The notes under the pieces were generated by a model that worked only from the letters and a program-made list of their open reading frames with translations, made no database searches and was not told where the DNA came from. Of a stretch of DNA of 64,000 nucleotides, positions 27,815 to 37,925 are shown piece by piece. A program made the position numbers and the translations under genes. This stretch comes from Dehalococcoidia bacterium (GTDB lineage: Bacteria > Chloroflexota > Dehalococcoidia > SpSt-223), in contig BPIC01000001.1 in the NCBI GenBank assembly GCA_026003895.1, forward strand, positions 372,001-436,000. Direction: 5' to 3'. The first letter of the stretch is position 1; each line of letters begins with the position of its first letter.

Positions 27815-29398
27815 ATGTCGTGGTTTCGTGCCGTGATTGTCCTCGCGCTTGGCGCGACTGCCTGTGCTCCGGCGGCGCCCGCTCCGCAGACGGGCGCTCC
27901 TGCGCAGCCGACCGCAGAAACACGGGCGGCGCAGCAGGTGATCCAGATCGGTACGGCATTTTCGCTCTCGACGCTCAGTCCGCGCGGCGCATTGCCGCCG
28001 GCGCCGTTCCTCTACTGGCCGATGTATGACAACCTGACGCAGTTTGGCCCGAAGTACGAGGTGAGGCCGTCGGTCGCCGAGCGCTGGTCGGTCTCGCCTG
28101 ATGGCCGGACGTGGACGTTCACGCTCCGACGCGACGTAAAGTTTTGGAACGGGCAGCCGCTGACTGCCGACGATGTCGCGTTTTCGCTGACGCAGGTGAT
28201 TCGCAGCCGTTGGCCATCGATCGGCTTCTTCGCGTCGGTCGCCGAAGCGGCCGCTGTTGACCCGGCGACGGTCACGGTGACGACTCGCCAGCCGGACATG
28301 GCGATTCCGAATGGCGGCGCGTACCTGTGGATCATTCCAAAGGCGTACTACGAGGAGATCGGAGCGGATGCCTTCAGCGACAAGGCGATCGGATCGGGGC
28401 CGTATGAAGTGGCTGAGTATCGGCCGGGTGACTTCGTCCGCTTCAAGAAGCGATCCGAACCGCACGCGTTCCGCAAGCCGCAGAACGACGAGATTGTCTT
28501 CCGCACTATCCCAGAGCCAGCGCAGCGCGCCAACGGGCTGCGGACGGGCGAGTTGGACCTGAGCGCCGGGACGAGCTTCCCGCCGGATTTGGCCGAGTCG
28601 CTGATGCGCAGCGGCGTCACGGTTCTGAGCCAGCCGGGCGCGGTGGTGCTGTTGACGATGTCGCAGGGCGTCGCCGAGGCGCGGAACACGCCGTTGAAGG
28701 ATAAGCGGGTGCGGCAAGCGCTGAACTACGCCATCGATCGCGAGTCGATAGCGAAGAGCCTGTATAAGGGCACGGCCGTGCCGATCAGCCAAGCGGCGCT
28801 GCCGGGCAGCCCCTACTACGACGAATCGGCGCGGCCGATCCCCTACGACCCGGCGCTGGCAAAGCGGCTGCTTGCTGAGGCGGGCTACCCCAATGGCTTC
28901 AAGCTGCCCGGCGGGCTGGATACCTCGATCGCGCACGGCTATCGCGACCTCGTGTTGACGATTCAGGCAAGCCTCAAGGAGATCGGCGTCGAGTTCGACG
29001 TCAACTTTCTCGAGTCGGGCGAATACGACGATCGGACGCGGGCGGTGGGCGGCAAGATGCGGGGCGATCTTTGGGCACATGCGTCGAGCGACGCAAACGG
29101 CTTTGGCTCGACGATCCGCTCGTTGTATGGGTGCGGCAAGCCCGTGGCGGAGCCGGCGTTCGCGCTGTTTTGGTGCAACGCGGCGTGGGACAAGGCGATG
29201 GACGAGGCGTTGGCAACGCCGGACCCGGTGAAGCGGCAACAGCTGTTGCACGAAGCGAACCGCATCCAGCGGGAAGATGTGCCGGCGATCTTTGTGGTGG
29301 CGACGCCGGTGCAGATTGCGCACACGCCGAAGGTTCGTGGGGTGGAATTCCCGGTGCCGATCTTCTACGGGTTCGACACGGTCTACAAGATTCAGTAG
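27815..29398 (+). CDS. ABC transporter substrate-binding lipoprotein, family 5
   Basis: A 527-residue homologue of the proteins at 1172 and 52065. The ATG follows GAGGAGGG. The signal peptide ends in a lipobox (GATAC, Cys about residue 17), then a Pro/Ala-rich tether. Family blocks: LRRDVKFWNGQPLTADDVAF, GSGPYEVAEY, RVRQALNYAIDR, RLLAEAGYPNGF. Like its relatives it has no cognate permease nearby. The terminase gene is divergent on its left, and its right neighbour is the convergent surface-protein gene. Confidence 0.93.
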   Translation: MSWFRAVIVLALGATACAPAAPAPQTGAPAQPTAETRAAQQVIQIGTAFSLSTLSPRGALPPAPFLYWPMYDNLTQFGPKYEVRPSVAERWSVSPDGRTWTFTLRRDVKFWNGQPLTADDVAFSLTQVIRSRWPSIGFFASVAEAAAVDPATVTVTTRQPDMAIPNGGAYLWIIPKAYYEEIGADAFSDKAIGSGPYEVAEYRPGDFVRFKKRSEPHAFRKPQNDEIVFRTIPEPAQRANGLRTGELDLSAGTSFPPDLAESLMRSGVTVLSQPGAVVLLTMSQGVAEARNTPLKDKRVRQALNYAIDRESIAKSLYKGTAVPISQAALPGSPYYDESARPIPYDPALAKRLLAEAGYPNGFKLPGGLDTSIAHGYRDLVLTIQASLKEIGVEFDVNFLESGEYDDRTRAVGGKMRGDLWAHASSDANGFGSTIRSLYGCGKPVAEPAFALFWCNAAWDKAMDEALATPDPVKRQQLLHEANRIQREDVPAIFVVATPVQIAHTPKVRGVEFPVPIFYGFDTVYKIQ

Positions 29399-29416
29399 CG
29401 CGGGTTGTGTGCGTGG

Positions 29417-30672
29417 TCAGGGGTCGGCAGGCCGATTGAAGTAGGCCGTGCCGATGGAGAGGGATCTGCCTGCCGGTGGTGGTGGCGGCGCGACCACCTC
29501 GGTCTGGACGACGCGACTGTCGTTGGCACTGGAGAAGTCCACCTCGCTAGCGCCGACGGTGAATCCGGTGGTGACAAGACCGGCGGTCGGCGCCGTGATG
29601 ACGACCGTGACAGCGGCTGAGATAACGGTGCTCACCTGCCCGAGCGCGCAGGTGATGACGGTTGTGCCGACGCAACTTCCTTGGTTGGGCGTGACCGAGA
29701 CAAGCTGAAGGCGCGGGTCGAGGGTGACAGTCAGGACTCCAGTCGCTGTGCTCGGGCCGGTGTTCGAGACGAGCGCGATATAGGCGATTGTTTCGCCCGT
29801 GGGGAGCGTGTTTGGGGCGCCGGTCGCCGTAAGGCCGAGTTCGGCGAGCGGACCGTAGCGTGCTAGCAGCGCCGAGACTCGGCCGCCCGCGATCGTGCCA
29901 TTGCCGCCGGCGACGAGGAAGCCGTCGTGGACGACGAGCGTGCTCGGTGGAGTGGTGTCGAATCCGAGGCCGAGGCTGCGCCATTCGCCGGTGGCGAGAT
30001 TGAGCCGGGCGGCTTGGCCGAATGAACTGGTCGTGGATTCACAGTCGGGCGTGGCACAGAGGGCGAGAATCTGGCTGGTGAACCGGCCACGGCCGCTGAG
30101 TGTCAGCGCCGTTGGGACGCCCCTGACGCCATTGCCGATCGTCTGCCAACCAACGTTCCAGCGAGCGAGGCGGTTGATGCCGTCGGCTGGGACGGTGACC
30201 GAACAGCTGGGATCGCCGCAACGCCGAACGAAGCGGCCGCCGACGTAGAGGTCCTCCCGTCAGCAAGCAAGGTGGCAACCATACCGTTCAGGCCGAAGCC
30301 GAGCGGCTGCGAGGCGGTGCCGTCCCAGCGGGCGACGCGGTCAATGCCGTTCGGCGGGCTAATGGCCGTGCAGGCGGGGTCGCCGCACAGTGCGGTGAAG
30401 TCGCCGCCCGCCCAGAGGGCGGAGCCGTCCGCAGCGAGTGCCAACGGCGGGGAATGGAGCCCATTGCCAAGTGCTGACCAAAGACCAGTTGTCAGGTTGT
30501 AGGCGGCGACACGATTGAGAAAGGCGTTGCCCTCGAGTCCCCTACCGAGGAAGCCGGGATCCCAGAAGCTGTTGTCCGGCGGGGCGTGCTTCAGTTGTGG
30601 CCGGCTGTCGACGGGCGGGGCAGAGACCAGCAGAATGGCGACGAGAGCGATCAAGGCGGTCGCGCGACGCAT
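29417..30672 (-). CDS. Secreted propeller-type protein with C-terminal DUF11 domain (one-base frameshift)
   Basis: An exported protein of about 418 residues after frame repair. The start at 30672 follows GGGAGGT and gives a signal peptide (RRATALIALVAILLVSAPP). The first part has repeated strands such as YNLTTGLWSALGNG, ALWAGGDFTALCGDP and DLYVGGRFVRRCGDP, each with a CGDPxC unit, indicating a kelch-like propeller with disulfides. The last about 120 residues (from GAPNTLPTGETIAYIALV on) are a DUF11/CARDB-like Ig fold common in Chloroflexota surface proteins. The frame is lost near 30253-30258, where one G seems missing (ADGR|DLYVGG). Both parts remain open, so a base-call error or recent mutation is likely. 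Confidence 0.72.
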
Positions 30673-30903
30673 CGCACCTCCCGGTGGCGGGCCGATCGCC
30701 GGACCTGCGGCAACGATGCCTCGCTTCGCGGGGGCTCTCAATGGAATTCCCGCAAGGCGCGGGTGGTTCGCGCTCAGGCGGTGCTGCGCTGCGCTCGAAG
30801 GAGGCGGCCCGGCGGGGAGGCTCGTGGCCACAGCGAGGGTCGTCCGGCGTGACATCGCGGATGGTGCGGCGATCGGCGGCAACGACGGCCCGGAAGGCGT
30901 TGT

Positions 30904-31339
30904 TCAGCTCCGTCCGAGTGGAGTGTGATCGACTCGGTTGGCGTTGCCGTCGCCGGGATCAGCGTGGTGGGAGACGACGTATCGGAAACCGCCGGCCCGC
31001 GGACCTTCGCCGACGGTGCGGAGAGTGCCATCGGGGAAGCGGTGCGTGAACAGCTTGGCGTGACCGTCCCTCGGAGTAGTTGCGGACGCGGGCGGCAGGT
31101 GCAGTGCGTTCGGGGTGAAGGTTCGCTGGCGGACAAGCGGTGCGGGGGCGTGCGGACGCGCCGGGCGTAGTCGAGCGGCCGAGCAGACGGGCGGTAGATG
31201 GAACTGGGCCGCTGCTTGCGCCATCGACGTTGCCGACCGGAAGCAACACGGTCGTGCCAGCGAGTGGGCCCTTGGCGACGCCAACCGGCATGGCAAGCAC
31301 AGCCAACGTGGCGATTGCGACGGCGGAGCCGAAAACCAT
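30904..31339 (-). CDS. Small secreted protein of unknown function (one-base frameshift)
   Basis: ATG at 31339 starts a signal-peptide-like segment (VFGSAVAIATLAVLAMPVG). The frame continues to a C5 run (31144-31148 on the plus strand), where removal of one base joins it to a well-biased frame containing RQRTFTPNALHLPP and GFRYVVSHHADPGDGN and ending at 30904. The repaired protein is about 144 residues. No family recognised and no good ribosome binding site, so existence is moderately supported. Confidence 0.45.
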
Positions 31340-31471
31340 CCAGCACGCGCTGACCCCGTTGACTGGCGGCCCTAACGAATGCCTTGCTTCTCTTGGAACC
31401 GCCTCGCCCTGTGGCGGAATCGCCGCGATTGCCCAGGCTCGGCTGGCCCTCGCGGCGAGGGACGATGGTGG

Positions 31472-33569
31472 TCAGCGGAGAGCGTGGACGGAGCGGGTGA
31501 CCGCCTCGGCGGAGATCTCGGCGAGACGGACGTAGCGCGCGCCTGCGGCATCGGCGAGGCGGCGGGCGAGGCCGAATGAGAGGGGATCGTTCTCGGTGTC
31601 GAGGACGAGGGTCGTGAGGCCGGGTTGGGCGAAGTGGGCGGCTAAGGTGAGCGCCTCGTCGATGGGTGAGTCGGCGTAGAGCGGAACATTCGCTTTGCCA
31701 TCGGTGATGAGAACGACGAGGACGGGGGCGGCCGGGTCTTTGAGCCGGTGCTGACGGACGACATCGAGGGCGGCCTGCAGGCCAGCGGCGAGCGGGGTGC
31801 GGCCACCGGTGGGCAACTCGCGCAACTGGGCATGCGCCGTCTCGACGCTGTCGGTGAAGGGGAGGAGCAGTTCGGCGCCCTTGGCGCGAAACGCAATGAG
31901 GCCAACTCGGTCCCGCCGCTGATAGGCGTCGGTCAGCAGCGTGAGCGCAGCGCCCTTGGCGGCCTCCATCCGGCGGCGGGCGCCCATCGAGCCGCTCGCA
32001 TCGACGACGAGGAGGATGGCGACTCCGCCCGAGGCGCGGCGGACGTTGCGACGGAGGTCGGATGGTTCGACGCTGACGGCGAGCGTTGAATCGGGCGCGG
32101 GCGGATGACTGGCAGCCGCACGGACAGTGGCGACGAGGGCGATGTCGCTCGTCGGGCCCTCCGGGACGGCGGCACGAACGATGCGGCCACGACCGTCGTC
32201 GGCAAACGACGGTTGGCGGCGGCCGGACGTGGGGCGTGCGAACCGGTCGCGGTCGAGGTCAAGCGGCGGGAGCGGGAGCGGCGGACCGACCTCGGCGCGC
32301 TGGTCGGGCGTGCTGGTCGGCGCGTCACCGTCGTGGGGGGAAGACGGCTCGCTGAGGTCGCCGGGCTGGCCGGTCGATTCGGTGGGGGACTCACCGCGAG
32401 GTAAGTCGGACGACTCAGCAGCCGGGGATGCATCGGCAGGTGGCTCGCTAGCGCGAGCATCGGACTGTGGTTCGTCGTTGTTGGGCGGGTCGATCCGGTC
32501 GAGGGCGTCGTGCAACCGCTGGAGACCGCGCTGGTCGTCGAAGGGAGTGCGGCGGAGCCGGTGCGGGGAGGGCGAGTTCGGCGGCACGACGGACGTCGTC
32601 TCGAGTGACCTCACGGCGGCCCTCGTAGGCAGCGAGGGCACGCGCGGTGCGGAGCATGACGAGGTCGGCGCGGTGGCCATCGACGCCGACCTCGATGGCA
32701 ATGGCGGCGATGCGGCGGAGGATGGCTGGCTCGGTGAGGACCTCGGGCAGCAGGAGACGGGCGGCGGCAATTCGATCCCGCTCTTGGCGTTCGGATTCTT
32801 CCCACCGAGCAAGAAATCCCGCGGGGTCGGCCTCGTAGGCGGCGCGGCGCATCATCACTTCGACCCGTTCCTCGATGGTGCGCAGGCCGGTGACGTCGAC
32901 GCAGAGGCCGAACCGGTCGAGCAGTTGGGGGCGGAGCTCGCCTTCCTCGGGGTTCATGGTGCCGAAGAGGATGAACCGGGCGGGGTGCTGGAAGGAGATC
33001 CCGTCGCGCTCGACGGTGTGGACGCCCATCGCGGCCGCATCGAGCAACAGGTCGACGAGGTGGTCAGGAAGGAGATTGACCTCGTCAACGTAAAGAATGC
33101 TGCGGTTGGCGGCGGCGAGCAGCCCGGGCTGAAAGCGCCGTTCGCCTTTTTGGAGCGCGGCGCTGATGTCGAGTGTGCCGGCGAGGCGATCTTCGGTCGC
33201 GTTGTTCGGCAACTCGATGACCGGAACCGGGCGGGAAACGATTGGCAGTGACTCGCCGTGCGCGGCAGCGGCGGCGTGATCTGGGCAAAGGTCGGGCGGT
33301 GCGCAGCGGAAGGGACAGCCGTCGATCACGGGCTGAAGAGGAAGCAGGGCGGCGAGAGCACGGGCCATCGTCGACTTGGCTGTGCCCTTCTCACCCCGGA
33401 TAAGGACGCCGCCGATCGCTGGATCGATGGCGTTGAGGACAAGCGCAAGCCGCATCGGCTCTTGCCCGACGATGGCGGTGAAGGGATAGCGGTGCATCTC
33501 TCCGAAGTGTGGCGCTTGCTGATGCCCGCGTCCATGGGTGGTGAGCGCAAGGGCGACGCCATCGGCCAT
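31472..33569 (-). CDS. chlD: ChlI/ChlD-type chelatase subunit: AAA+ ATPase plus VWA domain with +1 frame transition
   Basis: AAA+ part (33569 to about 32568): Walker [11 protein letters not shown] (58-67), Walker [10 protein letters not shown], arginine finger region [11 protein letters not shown]. It is followed after a +1 shift by an acidic/proline linker and a VWA domain with the MIDAS motif DASGSM and TDGKAN. Joined, it is about 698 residues, the usual ChlD length; the unshifted frame ends at 32448 as a 373-residue ChlI-like protein. The shift falls in a C4 run (32565-32568) exactly at the end of the ATPase domain. Such subunits drive CobN, ChlH or BchH chelatases; with cobN in the window, cobalt insertion is most likely. 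Translationally coupled (TGATG) to the luciferase-like gene upstream. Frameshift may be programmed or an error. Confidence 0.85.
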
Positions 33570-34576
33570 CAACGGGGTGGGAAGGTGTCGATGATCTGGC
33601 GCCAGTTGGCGGCGATCTCTTCGTGGGTGAGCGTGCCGATCGGCAGCGCGATCCGGATGTCGTTGACGAAGGGCTCCCACCGGGAGATTTGGCGGCGGAC
33701 CTCGTCGGGGGTGCCGGCGCACGCATGGGCGAGCACCATCTCCTCGCTGATGGCGTCGAGGGCAGCGCGGGTGTCGCCGCGCTGGATGGCGAGGGAGGCG
33801 GCCTCGGCCTCGGCGGCGAAGCCGCCGTAAGCGTACAGTTGACGGTAGTAGTCGTGGACGATGTGAGAGACGAGGCGATGGCGCGCCCACTCGACCGCTT
33901 GGGGGTGGTCGCGATCGACGCAGACGAGCTGCCCGGCGCTGACGAGGTAGTCGGCGAGGGGCCGGCCGGCCCGCGCTGCGCCTTGCGCGAGGGCGGGGAG
34001 GACGACGCCGCGGATGTAAGCGACTGAGAGGTTGGTATCGAGCAGGACGCCATCAGCGAGTTCGCCGGCGATCCGGCAGGCGAGCGGCCGGACGACGCCG
34101 ACGTAGGTGCGGATCGGCGCGGGTGGCTGGTCGTCAAGGCGGACGTAGCGATCGATGCGATAAAACTCGCCGGCGAAGCTGGCCGGGGTGAGCGGGGTGG
34201 CCTGCCAGGCAAGGCGGAGACAGGTGAGGTATTCGCGGAGGCGCTGGCCGGCTTTGCGGTAGGGGATGCCGTGCCAGCGTTCGTTCCGTTCGGCGGGACC
34301 GGATCCGACACCATGGACGAATCGGCCGCCGGCCAGCTGGGTGATTGTCGCTGCCGCGAGACTTGCTTGGACCGGTGAGCGTGACCAGACGGCGACGGCG
34401 GTGCCGACGGTGATGCGGCGAGTGGTGGCGGCAACGGCGGCGGCGGTGGCGTAGGCGTCGAAGCGGTTTTCGTTGAGCCAGACAGCGGGGTAGCCGAGGT
34501 TCTCGAGGCGCTGGGCGCTGGCGACGAGTTCCTCGGCGGTCCGTCCGATTGGATTGATGGAGATGGGCGGAGGCAT
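33569..34576 (-). CDS. Luciferase-like (LLM class) flavin/F420-dependent oxidoreductase
   Basis: A 335-residue TIM-barrel bacterial-luciferase family protein. Signatures are [18 protein letters not shown] near the start, [23 protein letters not shown] and the late [11 protein letters not shown]. Members use FMNH2 or F420H2 to oxidise small organic substrates. The start at 34576 is chosen because the protein begins with the first barrel strand there; no strong ribosome binding site. Lies 17 bases after the maleate isomerase-like gene and overlaps the chelatase start by one base. Confidence 0.88.
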   Translation of the reverse strand: MPPPISINPIGRTAEELVASAQRLENLGYPAVWLNENRFDAYATAAAVAATTRRITVGTAVAVWSRSPVQASLAAATITQLAGGRFVHGVGSGPAERNERWHGIPYRKAGQRLREYLTCLRLAWQATPLTPASFAGEFYRIDRYVRLDDQPPAPIRTYVGVVRPLACRIAGELADGVLLDTNLSVAYIRGVVLPALAQGAARAGRPLADYLVSAGQLVCVDRDHPQAVEWARHRLVSHIVHDYYRQLYAYGGFAAEAEAASLAIQRGDTRAALDAISEEMVLAHACAGTPDEVRRQISRWEPFVNDIRIALPIGTLTHEEIAANWRQIIDTFPPR

Positions 34577-34593
34577 GGTGGGCCGTTCTCGCG

Positions 34594-35286
34594 CTACGAC
34601 GAAAGGGCCACGGTGTCGGGGGCGGCTGGCTGGGCAAGGGCACGGAGGGCTGCCTCGCGGGCGGCGGCGAGGGTGCTGACGACGGGCGCGCCGAAGGCTG
34701 CCTCGAAGGCTGGCAAGGCATCGATGGTGAACAGGTTCGTGCAGGCGATGAAGACGGCGTCGAACCGCTTTCCGGTGAGGACGTGTCTGCCGAAGGGGAT
34801 AAGGTCGTCGGCGGTGAGCTCGGGTGAGGCGACGCCGGGGAGGCGGAGGCCGTCGATCGCGACGACGTCGACGCCGGCTTCGCCCAAGGCGGCGGCGATA
34901 TGGTGGTTGTCCTCCTCTGGGTAGGGTGTGAGCACGCCGACGTGGCGGGCGCCGATCCGGCGCAATGCAGCGATCGACTCGGCGAGCACCGAGATGGCGG
35001 GTGCGCCGGTGGCCTCCTCGATGGAGCGGATCAGCGCCTGCTCGGAGGCGTTGCCGCGGAGTGCGCCGGCGGTGGTGCAGGCGAAGATGACGACGTCCGG
35101 GTGGAGGCTTGCGAGATCGCGGAGCGCATCTGGCAGGTAGCGATCGAGCATCTCCGCTTCGCCGCCGCGGGTCCAGTACATCCGGGCGGTGTGGAGGCTG
35201 ACGTTGTCCGGCAGTCGGCGTCCCAGTTCCGGCTCGGCGACGACATTCGGTGAGGGGATGAGGAGGCCGATTCGCTTGCGTCGCAT
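34594..35286 (-). CDS. Asp/Glu racemase superfamily enzyme (maleate isomerase / arylmalonate decarboxylase-like)
   Basis: A 230-residue protein starting with RIGLLIPSPNVVAEPE, typical of the maleate cis-trans isomerase/arylmalonate decarboxylase group. The two catalytic cysteines are expected in FACTTAGAL (about residue 70) and IACTNL (about residue 182), and both are present. The family isomerises maleate or decarboxylates malonates through a Cys-stabilised enolate. GAGGGGAAAC before the ATG. Heads a three-gene leftward unit with the luciferase-like and chelatase genes, an unusual mix. Confidence 0.87.
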   Translation of the reverse strand: MRRKRIGLLIPSPNVVAEPELGRRLPDNVSLHTARMYWTRGGEAEMLDRYLPDALRDLASLHPDVVIFACTTAGALRGNASEQALIRSIEEATGAPAISVLAESIAALRRIGARHVGVLTPYPEEDNHHIAAALGEAGVDVVAIDGLRLPGVASPELTADDLIPFGRHVLTGKRFDAVFIACTNLFTIDALPAFEAAFGAPVVSTLAAAREAALRALAQPAAPDTVALSS

Positions 35287-35706
35287 TGTTTCCCCTCCCG
35301 CGGTCCGTCTGATGGCATCGGTTTGACGCTGAAGCCGGTGCTGCTCGATCTGCCGGCAACGCCGCGCTCCGCCGGGCGGATGCCCCAGCGGCTGTTCGGG
35401 TGGATCGAGACGAACGACGGCGAGGTTTTGCCCCTGCCGCCGCTATGGGGCACGACGACGGGCATCGTACACCGTTAGCAGTCACTTGGCTGCGGCGTGG
35501 GGAGTGTACGGGCGGGTGGGAGGCGGGCAGTCGGATCGACCAGGTGCGGGAGGGGTTCACACGAGCGGTCTCCCGATGACGCCGCGTTGACGCAGGTGAC
35601 CAACGCGGCGCATCATGCTGCCCGATCGGTGGGCGGCCAACGATGCCGGGACTGGGCCCGGGATGGGCGTTCGGCGCCTCGTCGCCGGCGGGGAAGGGAA
35701 CGGAGC
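35287..35706. other. Divergent intergenic region with one weak small ORF
   Basis: 420 bases between two divergent genes. The plus-strand stretch 35323-35478 (TTG start, 51 codons, end TAG) has strongly GC3-biased codons and a plausible protein (LLDLPATPRSAGRMPQRLF), but no ribosome binding site and no recognised family; it may be a gene fragment. The rest shows nothing coding. GGGAACGGAGC at the right end is the ribosome binding region of the gene at 35707. Confidence 0.35.
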
Positions 35707-36867
35707 ATGCGGTTCGGCCTCTATCTCAATCCGCAGACGCCGGGACCTGAGGACGATGGCCGGCTGCTTCGGGAGGTGCTCGGCCAGGTTGACCTCGCGG
35801 CCGATCTCGGCTTCGAGTCGGTTTGGCTGACTGAGCATCATTTCACGGGGTACAACGTCTACAGCGACGCGGTGATGCTCGCGGCGGCGATCACACAGCG
35901 CCGGGCGGTCGACCTCGGGTTTTCGATTGCGGTCGCGCCGTTTCACCACCCGATCCGGTTCGTTACCCAATGCAACTTGCTCGACCAACTCTCGGGCGGT
36001 CGGCTGACAGTCGGTCTCGGTCCGGGCAATTCGCCGGTGGAGTTTGCGGGCTACGGCCGTGCGGTCGACGAACGGCACGCGATGCTGGACGAGTTCGTTC
36101 GAATCGCTGAGCAGGCTTGGACAGCCCCGCTGAGCGGCTTTCGCTATGCTGGGCAGTATTGGAGCGGTGAGGTGCGCGGTCGGATCATTCCCGCGCCTGT
36201 TCAACGACCGCACCCGCCGATTGCGTGGGGGACGACGACGGCGGCAACCGTCGAGCGGCTTGGCCGCGAGGGGCGGATCTGGCTGATCGCCGGCTCGTGG
36301 GACCCAGACAAGCTGCGCCAGTATTTCCGGCTTTATCTGCGGGGGATGGACGAAGCGGGGATCGATGGCGAACGGCGCGACGCCATTTGGGGGCGGACCG
36401 CCTACGTGCTGAAGGTGTACCTCGCCGATCCCGACGAGGACTGGCGGGAGACACTTGGCCCCTTCATCGATATCTTCGTGCGGAAGAATCTCCAAGCCAA
36501 TTTCGCCGTCGACGAGATCAATCGAGAGCAGTTTGAGCAGAACAAGGCGTTCTTTTTCCGAGGCTTCTTCGCTGGACAGCCGGCCGATCTGGTCGAGAAG
36601 CTCCGACCCTACGCTCAGCTTGGAGTAGGGACGGTGATGCTCTGGCTGAATTTCGGCCATCTGCCGGACGAGCTGGTGCGGAGGACGATCATTCGGTTTG
36701 CGAGTGAGGTTGCCCCCGCATTGCGCGCGGTTCGCCGCGACCCCGACCTGTTCGACCACCTGCGCAGCGCCGCAGAGCAGCCGCTTGCTGTCTGGGTGCG
36801 CGGGCGCGACGGCTATGCGTGGCAGGAGGCGCCGCCGGCCAAGACCGATTGGGCGGGAGCGGTCTAA
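35707..36867 (+). CDS. Luciferase-like (LLM class) flavin-dependent oxidoreductase
   Basis: A 386-residue luciferase-family monooxygenase closer to the alkanal/nitrilotriacetate-type branch: MRFGLYLNPQTPGP start, GFESVWLTEHHFTGY (the His-His pair characteristic of luciferase alpha chains), LDQLSGGRLTVGLGPGN and a long C-terminal insert. The partner is a reduced flavin. ATG at 35707 with AAGGGAAC upstream; 70 further in-frame residues upstream are rejected as arginine-rich noise. Only distantly related to the LLM gene at 33569. Confidence 0.9.
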   Translation: MRFGLYLNPQTPGPEDDGRLLREVLGQVDLAADLGFESVWLTEHHFTGYNVYSDAVMLAAAITQRRAVDLGFSIAVAPFHHPIRFVTQCNLLDQLSGGRLTVGLGPGNSPVEFAGYGRAVDERHAMLDEFVRIAEQAWTAPLSGFRYAGQYWSGEVRGRIIPAPVQRPHPPIAWGTTTAATVERLGREGRIWLIAGSWDPDKLRQYFRLYLRGMDEAGIDGERRDAIWGRTAYVLKVYLADPDEDWRETLGPFIDIFVRKNLQANFAVDEINREQFEQNKAFFFRGFFAGQPADLVEKLRPYAQLGVGTVMLWLNFGHLPDELVRRTIIRFASEVAPALRAVRRDPDLFDHLRSAAEQPLAVWVRGRDGYAWQEAPPAKTDWAGAV

Positions 36868-36909
36868 CTCGCCGGTCGGGCGTGTGGCATTGGCGCTTCG
36901 GCGGCGTGC

Positions 36910-37806
36910 CTAGGTCTGGCTTTCGTTGGGAGCGTGCGGCGATGGCAGCGGCTCGCTGGCGGTGAGGAAGTCGAGGATGGGGCGAGCCCACGCGTCAGGC
37001 TCGACGAGTGGGGAGACGAAGTCGCCGCCGGGGAGGATAGCGCCGCGTGCGCCGGGGACGGCGGCAGTCATGGACTGGTGAGCGCGGAAGAGGATGCTGT
37101 TGTCGCCGTGCATCACGAGTGTGGGGGCAGTGATGCGTGCCAAGGCGGCTTTGACGTCCTGGCGGCACATGGCATACGGCGTTGCGCCGTCCCAACCCAT
37201 GACGCCGTAGGCGCGAGCGGCGTCTTCGCCTTGAGTGATGTTCAACGCGTTGATGCGAATGCAAGCGACGAACTGGTTGTAGAGGGTGGCCCAGTCGATC
37301 GGCCGGCCATCCCGCTGGCTGAGGCCGAAGGAGCGCTGCCAAAGCGGTTCGAGGTGGGCGAGGTCGATGCTGGGCGGAACGACGCGGTGCAAGCGTTCGT
37401 GGGCAGCGCGGCGTTCGGGCGTGTTCCAGTTGAACACTTCGGAGAGGACGAGGCGGTCGACGCGCTCGGGGTAGCTGGCAGCAAGGTCGGCGGCGATGTT
37501 GGCACCGGTCATATGGCCGATGAGGTGGGTCCGCTCGATTCCGAGGGCGTCGAGCAGGGCGACAGCGGCGGCGGACCACTGCCCCATCGTGGTGTAGGGC
37601 TCGCGCGGCGCGTCGGAATCGCCATAGCCGGGGTGGTCCATCGCGATGACGCGAAAGCGCGTCGCGAGGCGCGGCATGACCGGGAGGTACATCGTCGAGG
37701 TGCCGCTGTTGAGGTGGAGCAGCAGCACGGGCGGTCCCTCTCCCGCCTCGCGGTAATGGAGTTGGCCGTCGGGGCCGTCGACGAAGCCGCGTCGCAGGCG
37801 AGTCAT
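36910..37806 (-). CDS. Alpha/beta-fold hydrolase with atypical nucleophile elbow
   Basis: A 298-residue alpha/beta hydrolase. Core strands and the oxyanion region are clear: PPVLLLHLNSGTS, VIAMDHPGYGDSD, and PTLVMHGDNSILF. The elbow reads LIGHMTGANIA, so the residue in the nucleophile position of G-x-Nuc-x-G is Met, not Ser, Asp or Cys. The usual acid lies near HGDN, but the late His is replaced by a GGDFVSP-like stretch. The protein may be non-hydrolytic (cofactor-free lyase, decarboxylase or binding role). GGAGGAG before the ATG at 37806. Single leftward gene. Confidence 0.85.
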   Translation of the reverse strand: MTRLRRGFVDGPDGQLHYREAGEGPPVLLLHLNSGTSTMYLPVMPRLATRFRVIAMDHPGYGDSDAPREPYTTMGQWSAAAVALLDALGIERTHLIGHMTGANIAADLAASYPERVDRLVLSEVFNWNTPERRAAHERLHRVVPPSIDLAHLEPLWQRSFGLSQRDGRPIDWATLYNQFVACIRINALNITQGEDAARAYGVMGWDGATPYAMCRQDVKAALARITAPTLVMHGDNSILFRAHQSMTAAVPGARGAILPGGDFVSPLVEPDAWARPILDFLTASEPLPSPHAPNESQT

Positions 37807-37925
37807 CGTTCCTCCTCCGGGGATTCTCCGAGCTGCTGGACCTCACCCGTTGCTTCGCCGGCAGCCCGCTGGTCGCATCGTGCGCAGCATACGCCGCGGG
37901 ATGTGATCACGCGCACTCTCCGGTT

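Noticed and set aside
27590-29323. Long N-terminal extension of the terminase frame on the minus strand
   Set aside because: The part beyond 27589 is antisense to a clear binding-lipoprotein gene and has shadow composition; terminase homology begins at 27589.
31472-33569. Magnesium chelatase for (bacterio)chlorophyll synthesis
   Set aside because: No other pigment gene is in the window, and the large subunit present is in a cobalamin-riboswitch operon.
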